Translations under genes and position numbers: made by a program
Notes under the pieces: generated by a model
Seen by the model: the letters and a program-made list of their open reading frames with translations, nothing else
What the model was told of the DNA's origin: nothing
Database searches by the model: none
Source of the DNA: Phocaeicola sp.
GTDB lineage: Bacteria > Bacteroidota > Bacteroidia > Bacteroidales > Bacteroidaceae
Direction of reading: 5' to 3'
Length of the DNA stretch: 19,893 bases
NCBI GenBank assembly: GCA_020026175.1
Contig: JAHHQV010000050.1
Coordinates: 1 to 19,893 of the forward strand
Part shown: positions 7,234-14,537 of the stretch, piece after piece
Numbering within the stretch: the stretch's first letter is position 1
Layout of the letters: each line of letters opens with the position of its first letter

Positions 7234-7422
7234 ATGGCTAAGAAAGCTAAAGGTAATAGAGTACAGGTAATCCTTGAATGCACAGAAATGAAGGAAAGTG
7301 GTTTGCCGGGAACTTCTCGCTATATCACAACTAAAAACAGAAAGAATACAACTGAAAGATTGGAACTTAAAAAATACAATCCAATTTTGAAGAGAGTAAC
7401 AGTACATAAAGAAATTAAATAA
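7234..7422 (+). CDS. rpmG: 50S ribosomal protein bL33
   Basis: A 62-residue large-subunit ribosomal protein: MAKKAKGNRVQVILECTEMK, then SRYITTKNRKNTTERLELKKYNP, the usual L33 core. The two CxxC pairs of zinc-binding L33 are missing (a single Cys at 16), so this is the zinc-independent form. An AAAAGGAG lies 9 bp before the ATG, one of few clear Shine-Dalgarno sequences in the window. The next gene starts 10 bp after its stop. Confidence 0.97.
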   Translation: MAKKAKGNRVQVILECTEMKESGLPGTSRYITTKNRKNTTERLELKKYNPILKRVTVHKEIK

Positions 7423-7432
7423 TAATTAAACC

Positions 7433-7588
7433 ATGGCAAAGAAAACAGTCGCAACCCTTCAGACAGGTAAAGAAGGACGTTCTTATACTAAGGTTATCAA
7501 AATGGTTAAGTCTCCTAAAACTGGTGCTTACGTTTTTGATGAACAAATGGTTCCTAACGATAAAGTTCAGGACTTCTTTAAGAAATAA
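7433..7588 (+). CDS. DUF4295 small basic protein, probable ribosomal component
   Basis: A 51-residue lysine-rich protein beginning MAKKTVATLQTGKEGRSYTK and ending NDKVQDFFKK. It starts 10 bp after rpmG and ends just before the strong terminator at 7617-7657. The sequence and its fixed place after L28-L33 match the Bacteroidota-specific family DUF4295. From memory, and not verified here, a Bacteroidota ribosome structure assigned a new large-subunit protein (bL38) that may be this family. Size, charge and position fit a ribosomal protein. No Cys and no membrane segment are present. Confidence 0.9.
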   Translation: MAKKTVATLQTGKEGRSYTKVIKMVKSPKTGAYVFDEQMVPNDKVQDFFKK

Positions 7589-7616
7589 TTATAACTTAAC
7601 GGTTATAAAATAATAA

Positions 7617-7657
7617 TAAAAGTTCCTTTCATAAGTAATGAAGGGAACTTTTTTTTG
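7617..7657 (+). terminator. Strong intrinsic terminator of the rpmB-rpmG-DUF4295 unit
   Basis: The arms 7620-7632 and 7638-7650 pair over 13 bp with one G-U around a 5-nt loop, followed by T at 7649-7656. The T-run also supplies the TTTG used as -33 by the ftsY promoter. Confidence 0.93.
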
Positions 7658-7683
7658 TATGTACAAAAAATGTTATAACTTTG
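7654..7683 (+). promoter_or_regulatory. Promoter of the ftsY operon
   Basis: -33 TTTG (7654-7657), an 18-bp spacer, and an exact -7 box TAACTTTG (7676-7683). The ATG chosen for ftsY is 33 bp downstream. A start codon at 7687 would leave almost no leader. Confidence 0.75.
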
Positions 7684-7716
7684 TGATTGAATAAGATAAA
7701 AAATAAGAAAAGTTAT

Positions 7717-8679
7717 ATGGGATTATTTAGTTTTTTCTCAAAAGAAAAGAAAGAAACACTTGATAAGGGTTTGTCTAAAACGAAGGAAAGTGTATTCGGG
7801 AAAATTGCTCGTGCTGTAGCCGGAAAATCGAAGGTGGATGATGAAGTCTTGGATAATCTGGAAGAAGTTTTGGTGACTTCTGATGTAGGGGTGGAAACAA
7901 CCCTGAATATAGTGAAGAGAATTGAAGCAAGAGTGGCAAAAGACAAGTATGTGAATACTCAGGAACTCAATAATATTCTTAGAGAAGAAATTGCAGAACT
8001 TCTGACAGAAAACAATACAGTTGACACAGAAGACTTTTCTTTACCTTCTGACAAAAAGCCTTATGTTATCATGGTTGTAGGTGTGAATGGTGTAGGAAAA
8101 ACTACCACTATCGGTAAACTTGCTTATCAGTTTAAGAAAGCAGGTCATTCTGTTTATCTTGGAGCTGCCGATACATTCCGTGCTGCTGCTGTAGAACAGC
8201 TTGTGATTTGGGGAGAACGTGTAGGTGTACCAGTGGTGAAACAGAAAATGGGCTCAGATCCTGCTTCTGTGGCATTCGATACTTTAAGTTCTGCTGTAGC
8301 AAACAATGCAGATGTAGTGATTATCGATACCGCAGGCCGTCTTCATAATAAGGTGGGATTGATGAACGAGCTTACTAAGATAAAGAATGTAATGAAGAAG
8401 GTGATAGGGGATGCTCCTCATGAAATTCTTTTGGTGCTGGATGGCTCTACAGGGCAGAATGCTTTTGAACAAGCCAGACAGTTTACGCTAGCAACAGAGG
8501 TTAATGCCATGGCTATAACCAAGCTTGATGGAACAGCAAAGGGAGGGGTGGTTATTGGCATATCTGACCAGTTTAAAATCCCTGTCAAATATATTGGATT
8601 GGGTGAAGGAATGGAAGACCTTCAGGTATTCCGCCGTCGTGAATTCGTTGATTCATTATTTGGTTCTGATAAAAAATAA
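7717..8679 (+). CDS. ftsY: Signal recognition particle receptor FtsY
   Basis: GTPase receptor that docks the SRP-ribosome complex at the inner membrane for co-translational insertion. With the ATG at 7717 the protein has 320 residues and starts MGLFSFFSKEKKE, an amphipathic membrane-targeting helix; the TTG at 7687 would add 10 basic residues within a few bases of the promoter and is less likely. The acidic A domain of proteobacterial FtsY is absent, as usual in this phylum. The N domain covers about 20-105 and the G domain 115-315, with GVNGVGKTTTIGKLA (122-136), DTFRAAA (152-158), DTAGR (204-208), TKLDGTAKGG (268-277) and LGEGMEDL (295-302). The rimO start codon follows its stop directly, with no spacer. 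Confidence 0.96.
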   Translation: MGLFSFFSKEKKETLDKGLSKTKESVFGKIARAVAGKSKVDDEVLDNLEEVLVTSDVGVETTLNIVKRIEARVAKDKYVNTQELNNILREEIAELLTENNTVDTEDFSLPSDKKPYVIMVVGVNGVGKTTTIGKLAYQFKKAGHSVYLGAADTFRAAAVEQLVIWGERVGVPVVKQKMGSDPASVAFDTLSSAVANNADVVIIDTAGRLHNKVGLMNELTKIKNVMKKVIGDAPHEILLVLDGSTGQNAFEQARQFTLATEVNAMAITKLDGTAKGGVVIGISDQFKIPVKYIGLGEGMEDLQVFRRREFVDSLFGSDKK

Positions 8680-9981
8680 ATGAAAAGAAATACAATTGAT
8701 ATAATAACTTTAGGTTGTTCGAAAAACCTTGTCGATTCTGAAAAACTGATGCGTCAGCTCGAAGCTAACGGGTATCATGTTACTCATGATAGTGAGAATC
8801 CTAAAGGTGAAATAGCCGTTATAAACACATGTGGTTTTATAGGTGATGCAAAGGAAGAGTCTATTAATATGATTCTGGAATTTTGCCAGGCAAAGGAGGA
8901 AGGAAGGCTGAAGAAACTTTTTGTAATGGGTTGTCTATCGGAAAGGTATCTGGAAGACCTGAAGGTGGAAATACCGCAGGTGGATAAATTCTACGGGAAG
9001 TTCAACTGGAATGATTTGCTCGATGACTTGGGTAAATCGTATCATTCGGAATTTGCAATAGAAAGACATCAGACAACTCCTAAGCATTATGCATATCTGA
9101 AGATTTCGGAAGGTTGTGACAGAAAATGCTCGTATTGTGCTATACCTATTATAACCGGAAGACATCATTCGCGTCCTATTGATGAAATTCTTGGTGAAGT
9201 CAGATTACTGGTTTCGCAAGGTGTAAAGGAGTTTCAGGTGATAGCCCAGGAACTTACATATTATGGAGTGGATTTATATAAAAAACAGATGTTGCCAGAA
9301 CTCATAGAAAAAATGGCACAGATACCGGGTGTTGAGTGGATAAGACTTCATTATGCTTATCCTGCAAAATTCCCTAGAGAACTGTTTAAGGTGATGCGCG
9401 AAAATGATAATGTATGTAAGTATATGGATATTGCATTACAACATATCAGTGACACGATGTTGTCGAAAATGAGACGCCATGTTACCAAGGAAGAAACTTA
9501 TAGGCTTGTCGAAGAATTCAGAAAGGAAGTTCCGGGAATACATCTGCGTACAACGTTGATGGTTGGACATCCGGGAGAAACTGAACAGGACTTCGAGGAA
9601 CTGCTGGAATTTGTAAAATTTGCCAAGTTTGATCGTATGGGTGCGTTTGCCTATTCGGAGGAAGAAGGTACTTATTCTGCCGAGAATTATGTTGATGAGA
9701 TTCCTTTTGAAGTGAAGCAAGACAGATTGGACAAACTTATGGAACTGCAGCAGACTATTTCTGCCGAACTCAGTGCAAAAAAGATAGGAGAGACCTTTAA
9801 AGTTATAATAGACAGAAAAGAAGGCGAATATTTTATAGGACGTACAGAGTTTGACTCACCTGAAGTTGATCCGGAAGTGCTTGTGAAGGATGAAGGACAG
9901 GAACTGAAGGCAGGTGAATTCTATAGCGTCAATATTTATGACGCAGATGATTTCGACCTTTATGGGAGGATTATTGAATGA
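8680..9981 (+). CDS. rimO: Ribosomal protein uS12 methylthiotransferase RimO
   Basis: A radical-SAM enzyme that adds a methylthio group to the conserved aspartate of ribosomal protein S12. The 433 residues show the N-terminal UPF0004 domain with cluster ligands C13 (LGCSKNLVDSE), C51 (INTCGFIGDA) and C85 (MGCLSERY), the radical-SAM cluster motif C146-x3-C150-x2-C153 (EGCDRKCSYCAIP), and a C-terminal TRAM domain from about 370. LGCSKNLVDSE separates RimO from the tRNA enzyme MiaB. It begins directly after the ftsY stop and overlaps the next gene by 4 bp (ATGA), so the genes are translationally coupled. Confidence 0.96.
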   Translation: MKRNTIDIITLGCSKNLVDSEKLMRQLEANGYHVTHDSENPKGEIAVINTCGFIGDAKEESINMILEFCQAKEEGRLKKLFVMGCLSERYLEDLKVEIPQVDKFYGKFNWNDLLDDLGKSYHSEFAIERHQTTPKHYAYLKISEGCDRKCSYCAIPIITGRHHSRPIDEILGEVRLLVSQGVKEFQVIAQELTYYGVDLYKKQMLPELIEKMAQIPGVEWIRLHYAYPAKFPRELFKVMRENDNVCKYMDIALQHISDTMLSKMRRHVTKEETYRLVEEFRKEVPGIHLRTTLMVGHPGETEQDFEELLEFVKFAKFDRMGAFAYSEEEGTYSAENYVDEIPFEVKQDRLDKLMELQQTISAELSAKKIGETFKVIIDRKEGEYFIGRTEFDSPEVDPEVLVKDEGQELKAGEFYSVNIYDADDFDLYGRIIE

Positions 9982-10259
9982 ACAGTGATGAATTTATAGC
10001 AAAATTGTCTGAAAGACTAAATATTGAAGATACAGATGCTGCCACAGAAATGGTGGCATCTGTTTCTGATATATTAAAAGATAATTTGCAGAATGAAAAA
10101 AAAATTTCTTTAGAAGGCTTTGGAGTGTTTGGGGTGAATAAAGAAAAAGAATGCGTGGTTGTAAATTCTTCTACGCAGCAGCGTATCCTTGTCCCTCCTG
10201 CCTTGTCGGTTTCGTTTGAGGTGTCAAGCCGGCTGGCAAAGAAAATGAATTTAATCTAA
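9978..10259 (+). CDS. Divergent HU/IHF-family DNA-binding protein
   Basis: A 93-residue protein of HU length. The N-terminal helices (MNSDEFIAKLSERLNIEDTD, then MVASVSDILKDNL) and KKISLEGFGVFGVNK match the HU body. The DNA-contacting arm is unusual: the family RxGRNP-type proline tip is replaced by KECVVVNSSTQQRILVPP, and the protein is only mildly basic. It overlaps rimO by 4 bp and is followed after 43 bp by a second gene that starts with an HU domain. Because of the altered arm it may bind DNA weakly, pair with the neighbouring HU-domain protein, or act as a specialised partner. General nucleoid packing by this protein alone is less likely. Confidence 0.85.
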   Translation: MNSDEFIAKLSERLNIEDTDAATEMVASVSDILKDNLQNEKKISLEGFGVFGVNKEKECVVVNSSTQQRILVPPALSVSFEVSSRLAKKMNLI

Positions 10260-10302
10260 ATGTTTGATATACCAAGCTCTAAACAATCGGGATAATTTAA
10301 CA

Positions 10303-11388
10303 ATGAATGATATTTTAACTTTAGATGATTTGTCGGGTCTTATTATGTCTAAGCATAATATGACGAAAGATGATGCGGATAATTTACTGAAAACATTCTT
10401 AAGTGTAATAGAAGAGGGGCTTCTTTATGACAGATATGTGAGGATTAAAGGAATTGGAACTTTTAAGCTTATAGTAGAAGATACTTCTAATGGAACATTA
10501 TCGAATAGAGTTGTGTTTGTTCCTGATTCTGTATTGAAGGATGCTGTAAACAAACCGTTTTCTCATTTTGAGCCTATAGTCCTTAATGAAAATGTCCATT
10601 TTGATGATATAGAAGAGCAGGTCGTTTCGAATGTTTCTTCTTCTTCTTCTTCTTCTTCGGAGTGTAATCAGGATGATGTACAGGAGGAGAATATAGAGAT
10701 AAGTGTATGTGAGGATACAAAAAATGCGTATACGGAAAGCGAGAATGCCGAAAATAATAACACGGAAAAGAAAGATACGGGAAAACTGGATGATACTATA
10801 GAACAGCACGAAGGAAAGCCTTTGGATGAGAAAGAACGCAAAGGTAATCTGGAGAAATCATATAGTCGTGTTCCTTGGTGCTTGATGCTTATGATACTTA
10901 TTATAGGACTAGTGTTGGGAGGTATCGTATCATGGTTGGTTTTTGACTATAATATAGATAATTATGCCAGAAACGTAAATATGATTGAGACTGTCAAAGA
11001 GGAGCCTGTTATGGAAAGTCCTGTTGTTATGGAAGATTCTGTAACAATAGAAATTAAAGAAGAGAGAAATGAAGATGTAGATTCTGTAATTTGTCCGGAA
11101 AACATCAACGTGAAATCTTCCGAGATTAATAGTGATGTAGTCTTGGATAACACGGAAAAGAGGAAAACTGAATTTTATTCGGAAAAGCTGAAATATAAAA
11201 TAGTGGGAACTATAGAAAACCATAAAATAGAAAAAGGTAATACCTTGGTGAAACTTGCTTATAAATATTATAATAACAAGAAAATGTGGCCTTATATAGT
11301 GAAACATAATAAGAAGATCATTAAAAATCCGAATAATGTTCCTGTCGGTACTTTGATTGAGATTCCTAAATTGGAAATAATAGATTAA
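10303..11388 (+). CDS. HU domain - acidic linker - membrane helix - LysM domain protein
   Basis: A 361-residue protein with an unusual domain order. Residues 1-95 are HU/IHF-like (LTLDDLSGLIMSKHNMTKDD, then YDRYVRIKGIGTFKL). Residues 96-185 are an acidic, low-complexity linker with eight serines (112-119) encoded by a TCT repeat. Residues 191-214 are one hydrophobic helix (WCLMLMILIIGLVLGGIVSW core) with K/R on the N-terminal side, so the HU domain should face the cytoplasm. A second acidic linker follows, and 307-356 is a LysM domain (HKIEKGNTLVKLAYKYY ... VPVGTLIEIP), expected to bind peptidoglycan in the periplasm. The ATG at 10303 starts the HU fold; a TTG at 10264 adds 13 residues with no homology to the fold. 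It is last in the ftsY operon. A physical link between nucleoid and cell wall is inference. Confidence 0.88.
   Translation: MNDILTLDDLSGLIMSKHNMTKDDADNLLKTFLSVIEEGLLYDRYVRIKGIGTFKLIVEDTSNGTLSNRVVFVPDSVLKDAVNKPFSHFEPIVLNENVHFDDIEEQVVSNVSSSSSSSSECNQDDVQEENIEISVCEDTKNAYTESENAENNNTEKKDTGKLDDTIEQHEGKPLDEKERKGNLEKSYSRVPWCLMLMILIIGLVLGGIVSWLVFDYNIDNYARNVNMIETVKEEPVMESPVVMEDSVTIEIKEERNEDVDSVICPENINVKSSEINSDVVLDNTEKRKTEFYSEKLKYKIVGTIENHKIEKGNTLVKLAYKYYNNKKMWPYIVKHNKKIIKNPNNVPVGTLIEIPKLEIID
10636..10658 (+). repeat. TCT trinucleotide repeat within the HU-LysM gene
   Basis: Seven full TCT units plus TC, in frame, giving the eight-serine run at residues 112-119. Gain or loss of a unit would change linker length and leave the frame open. 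Confidence 0.95.
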
Positions 11389-11520
11389 GTTATGTTTTAG
11401 ATACTTTATGTATTGTAAGAAATAATATAGCTGTTGAAAATCAAAGTATATGATTAATTATCTTGTATATATATTGTTTGAATATTTATTATTAAAAAAT
11501 AGAATTTATTTGAAGCTATA
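11389..11520. other. AT-rich spacer before nhaC
   Basis: A 132-bp spacer, strongly AT-rich, with no convincing terminator for the HU-LysM gene and no exact TAnnTTTG box. A loose TATTGTTTG is present but has the wrong spacing between its conserved bases. Confidence 0.5.
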
Positions 11521-12969
11521 ATGAAAAAGAAACAGGCTTATCCAAAACCTTTGGTTTCTGTCATACCTATTTTATCCTTGATAGCATTGTTGTTTTTTAC
11601 GATTAAAAACTTTGGTGCTGACGCACTCTCTGGTGCCAGTCAGGTTTGCTTGCTAGTTGCTACTGCCATATGTTCTGCTATAGGCATACTAGGCTATGGT
11701 ATAAAATGGAAGGATATAGAACACGCTATTATAAATAATATAGCAGGAGTCAGTTCTGCTATTATCATATTGCTTATCATCGGTGCTTTGTCGGCTATAT
11801 GGATGCTTAGTGGGGTAGTTCCTACTTTGATATACTATGGTGTACAGTTGATACATCCAAATCTTTTTTTGGCATCGTGTTGTGTCATTTGTGCTATAGT
11901 ATCTGTAATGACAGGAAGTTCGTGGACTACGATAGCTACTATAGGAATAGCACTTATGGGTATAGGCAAGGCTCAGGGATTTGGAGACGGATGGATTGCC
12001 GGAGCAATAATTTCCGGTGCTTATTTTGGAGATAAGGTGTCTCCGTTGTCGGACACTACAGTGTTGGCTTCATCGGTTACTGATACTCCTTTGTTTTCGC
12101 ATATCAGATATTTGATGATTACTACTGTTCCTTCACTATTTATTGCTTTGCTTATTTTTACGATAGCAGGTTTCAGTCACGACAGAGGAACTTCAGCAGA
12201 AATGGCAGCTTTTGCTTCAGGGCTAGGCGAAAGATTTAATGTGTCATTATGGTTGGTCATAGTACCTGTAGTGACAGGGATTATGATTGCTGCTAAAATT
12301 CCTTCTATAATTACTCTGTTTTTGTCAACGGCTTTGGCAACTGTTTTTATGTTGGTATTCCAGGTAGATAATGTTTATGAGATGGCTGGCGGTGAGAGTC
12401 TTGAGGTTGTGTTCAAGACAACAATGGAGGCAATGTTTACTTCAACCAGTCTTCAGGCTTCTTCTCAAGGACTTACCGACTTGATTGCCACCAGGGGAAT
12501 GGGAGGTATGTTAAATACTATTTGGCTCATAATATGTGCGATGTGCTTAGGAGGAGCTATGACGGCTTGCGGTATGGTTGCAAGCATAGCAAAGACTTTT
12601 GTCGGTCTTGCAAACAGACTTGTAGGCATGGTAGCCTCTACTGTAGGCGCAGGACTGTTTCTGAATATTGTAACAGCCGACCAGTATATTTCTATAGTAC
12701 TTACAGGGAATATATTTAAGGATATATATCGAGATAACGGATATGAGAGTAAGTTGCTGAGCCGAACAACTGAGGATGCTGTAACAGTGACTTCTGTGTT
12801 GATACCATGGAACACATGTGGTATGACCCAAGCTACTATTCTTGGTGTCCCTACATTGGTTTATCTACCTTATGCATTTTTCAACTATATAAGTCCGTTG
12901 ATGAGCATATTTGTAGCATCTTTAGGATTTAAAATTCACAGGAATTGTACTGGCAAAATTCAAGATTGA
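11521..12969 (+). CDS. nhaC: NhaC-family Na+/H+ antiporter
   Basis: A 482-residue integral inner-membrane protein, hydrophobic throughout with about 11-12 likely membrane helices. Family motifs are clear: TGSSWTTIATIGIALMGIG, then SGAYFGDKVSPLSDTTVLAS (the NhaC/ArsB-superfamily signature with charged residues within the membrane), and later AMCLGGAMTACGMVASI and TEDAVTVTSVLIPWNTCGMTQ. It exchanges Na+ for H+, lowering internal Na+ or helping pH control. It stands between the ftsY operon and nqrA on the same strand. No clear promoter was found in the 132 bp before it, so it may be read from upstream or from a degenerate promoter. NhaC-like proteins can also exchange amino acids or other solutes (for example malate/lactate in relatives), so the substrate is probable only. 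Confidence 0.9.
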   Translation: MKKKQAYPKPLVSVIPILSLIALLFFTIKNFGADALSGASQVCLLVATAICSAIGILGYGIKWKDIEHAIINNIAGVSSAIIILLIIGALSAIWMLSGVVPTLIYYGVQLIHPNLFLASCCVICAIVSVMTGSSWTTIATIGIALMGIGKAQGFGDGWIAGAIISGAYFGDKVSPLSDTTVLASSVTDTPLFSHIRYLMITTVPSLFIALLIFTIAGFSHDRGTSAEMAAFASGLGERFNVSLWLVIVPVVTGIMIAAKIPSIITLFLSTALATVFMLVFQVDNVYEMAGGESLEVVFKTTMEAMFTSTSLQASSQGLTDLIATRGMGGMLNTIWLIICAMCLGGAMTACGMVASIAKTFVGLANRLVGMVASTVGAGLFLNIVTADQYISIVLTGNIFKDIYRDNGYESKLLSRTTEDAVTVTSVLIPWNTCGMTQATILGVPTLVYLPYAFFNYISPLMSIFVASLGFKIHRNCTGKIQD

Positions 12970-13000
12970 ATAATATGATAAAGAAATATAAGTTGAACAT

Positions 13001-13050
13001 ACAACATCGCTTTTTGTATTAAGGTACATAATAAAAAGGTCGGTTGTTTT
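13001..13050 (+). terminator. Imperfect hairpin after nhaC, possible terminator
   Basis: The segments 13001-13020 and 13030-13046 pair imperfectly (ACAAC with GTTGT, CTTTTT with AAAAAG, ATT with AAT) around a short loop, followed by four T. Weaker than the other terminators in the window. Confidence 0.4.
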
Positions 13051-13121
13051 AATATGAAATATTTAGGGAAAAATTTCCGTATTTATGTGCTTAAAAAGTT
13101 CTTTTTTACTTATTTTTTCTT

Positions 13122-13129
13122 TAATTTTG
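13122..13129 (+). promoter_or_regulatory. -7 element of the nqr operon
   Basis: TAATTTTG, exact TAnnTTTG, 35 bp before the nqrA ATG. The -33 position is T-rich without a clear TTTG. Confidence 0.65.
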
Positions 13130-13164
13130 CGTCCAAATTATAAAATCATTTTTTATAACCCAAT

Positions 13165-14514
13165 ATGGCAAATGTAATTAAATTACGTAAAGGCCTGAAC
13201 ATTAACTTGAAAGGTAAAGCTGCAGCAGAAGTTGTGGCAGTAAAAGAACCGGGATTTTATGCTATAGTTCCGGATGATTTTACTGGCGTAACTCCTAAAG
13301 TGGTTGTTAAGGAACAAGAGTATGTTATGGCCGGAGGAACCTTGTTTATTGACAAGAATCATCCTGAAGTGAAGTTTGTTTCGCCAGTAAGTGGCGTAGT
13401 AACCAGTGTTGAGCGTGGAGCTCGCCGTAAGGTGATGAGTATCACTGTAGAGGCAGCTGCAGAGCAGGATTATGAAGAATTTGGAAAACAGAATGTTTCT
13501 GCAATGAATGCAGAGTCTGTTAAAGAACTTCTTCTGAAGTCGGGAATGTTTGCATTCATCAAGCAACGTCCTTATGATGTAGTGGCAGACCCTACAGTTG
13601 CTCCAAGAGCTATCTTTGTATCAGCATTTGATACAAATCCGCTTGCTCCTGATTTTGAAATCGCTTTGAAAGGTGAGGAAGCAGACTTCCAGACTGGTCT
13701 TGATGCTTTGGCTAAAATCGCCAAAACTTATTTGAGTATCAGTGTTAACCAGAAATCGGCAGCTTTGACTACTGCCAAGAATGTAACTGTTACTATGTTT
13801 GACGGACCTCACCCTGCAGGAAATGTGGGTGTGCAGATAAACAACATAGCACCTGTAAATAAGGGTGAAACTGTATGGACAATAGATCCACAGGCTGTTA
13901 TCTTTATTGGTAGACTGATGAATACAGGACGTGTGGATTTGACCCGTACTGTAGCCGTTACAGGTTCAGAAGTGTTGAAACCAGCTTATTGCAAGCTTAA
14001 GGTAGGAGCTTTGTTGACAAACATCTTCGCAGGTAATGTTACAAATGATAAAGAACTTCGTTTCATCAGCGGAAATCCATTGACAGGTAAGAAAATCTCG
14101 GCAAACGGTTTCTTGGGCTCATTCCACAACCAACTGACAGTTATACCTGAAGGTAGTGATGTACACGAAATCTTTGGTTGGATAATGCCTCGTTTTGACC
14201 AGTTCAGTACTAGCCGTTCATATTTCAGTTGGTTGATGGGTAAAAAAGAATATACTCTTGACGCTCGTGTAAAAGGTGGAGAACGCCACATGATTATGTC
14301 AAACGAATACGATCGTGTTCTTCCAATGGATATACTTCCTGAATATCTTGTTAAAGCAATTATAGCAGGTGATATTGACCGTATGGAACAGTTGGGTATC
14401 TATGAAGTGGCACCAGAAGATTTTGCTCTTTGTGAATTCGTTTGCTCTTCTAAGGTTGAACTTCAACGTATCGTTCGCGAAGGTCTTGATATGCTTCGCC
14501 GCGAAATGTGTTAA
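13165..14514 (+). CDS. nqrA: Na+-translocating NADH:quinone reductase subunit A
   Basis: Peripheral cytoplasmic subunit of the six-subunit sodium pump that oxidises NADH, reduces quinone and exports Na+. The 449 residues match family length. The start MANVIKLRKGLNINLKGKA is typical, and an N-terminal barrel-like segment around 55-85 (FIDKNHPEVKFVSPVSGVV) resembles the lipoyl-like fold of this subunit. No membrane helix is present. In the known complex NqrA packs on NqrB and helps form the quinone site; no redox cofactor is bound here. It is the first gene of nqrABCDEF with a -7 box 35 bp upstream; nqrB follows after 23 bp. Confidence 0.97.
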   Translation: MANVIKLRKGLNINLKGKAAAEVVAVKEPGFYAIVPDDFTGVTPKVVVKEQEYVMAGGTLFIDKNHPEVKFVSPVSGVVTSVERGARRKVMSITVEAAAEQDYEEFGKQNVSAMNAESVKELLLKSGMFAFIKQRPYDVVADPTVAPRAIFVSAFDTNPLAPDFEIALKGEEADFQTGLDALAKIAKTYLSISVNQKSAALTTAKNVTVTMFDGPHPAGNVGVQINNIAPVNKGETVWTIDPQAVIFIGRLMNTGRVDLTRTVAVTGSEVLKPAYCKLKVGALLTNIFAGNVTNDKELRFISGNPLTGKKISANGFLGSFHNQLTVIPEGSDVHEIFGWIMPRFDQFSTSRSYFSWLMGKKEYTLDARVKGGERHMIMSNEYDRVLPMDILPEYLVKAIIAGDIDRMEQLGIYEVAPEDFALCEFVCSSKVELQRIVREGLDMLRREMC

Positions 14515-14537
14515 TAATGTATTTATAATATAATAAA

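Noticed and set aside
7687..7716. Upstream TTG start for ftsY
   Set aside because: It lies 3 bp after the -7 box, so it would fall at or before the transcription start; the ATG at 7717 begins the family N-terminus.
10260..10295. Eleven-codon frame starting ATGTTTGAT between the HU-like gene and the HU-LysM gene
   Set aside because: Could be a coupling leader peptide, but there is no ribosome site and nothing distinguishes it from a chance frame.
10264..10302. Upstream TTG start for the HU-LysM gene
   Set aside because: The added 13 residues are not part of the HU fold and no ribosome site supports it.
10498..10809. Minus-strand frame with a poly-arginine run opposite the HU-LysM gene
   Set aside because: The arginines are only the complement of the TCT serine repeat; the remainder does not look like a protein.
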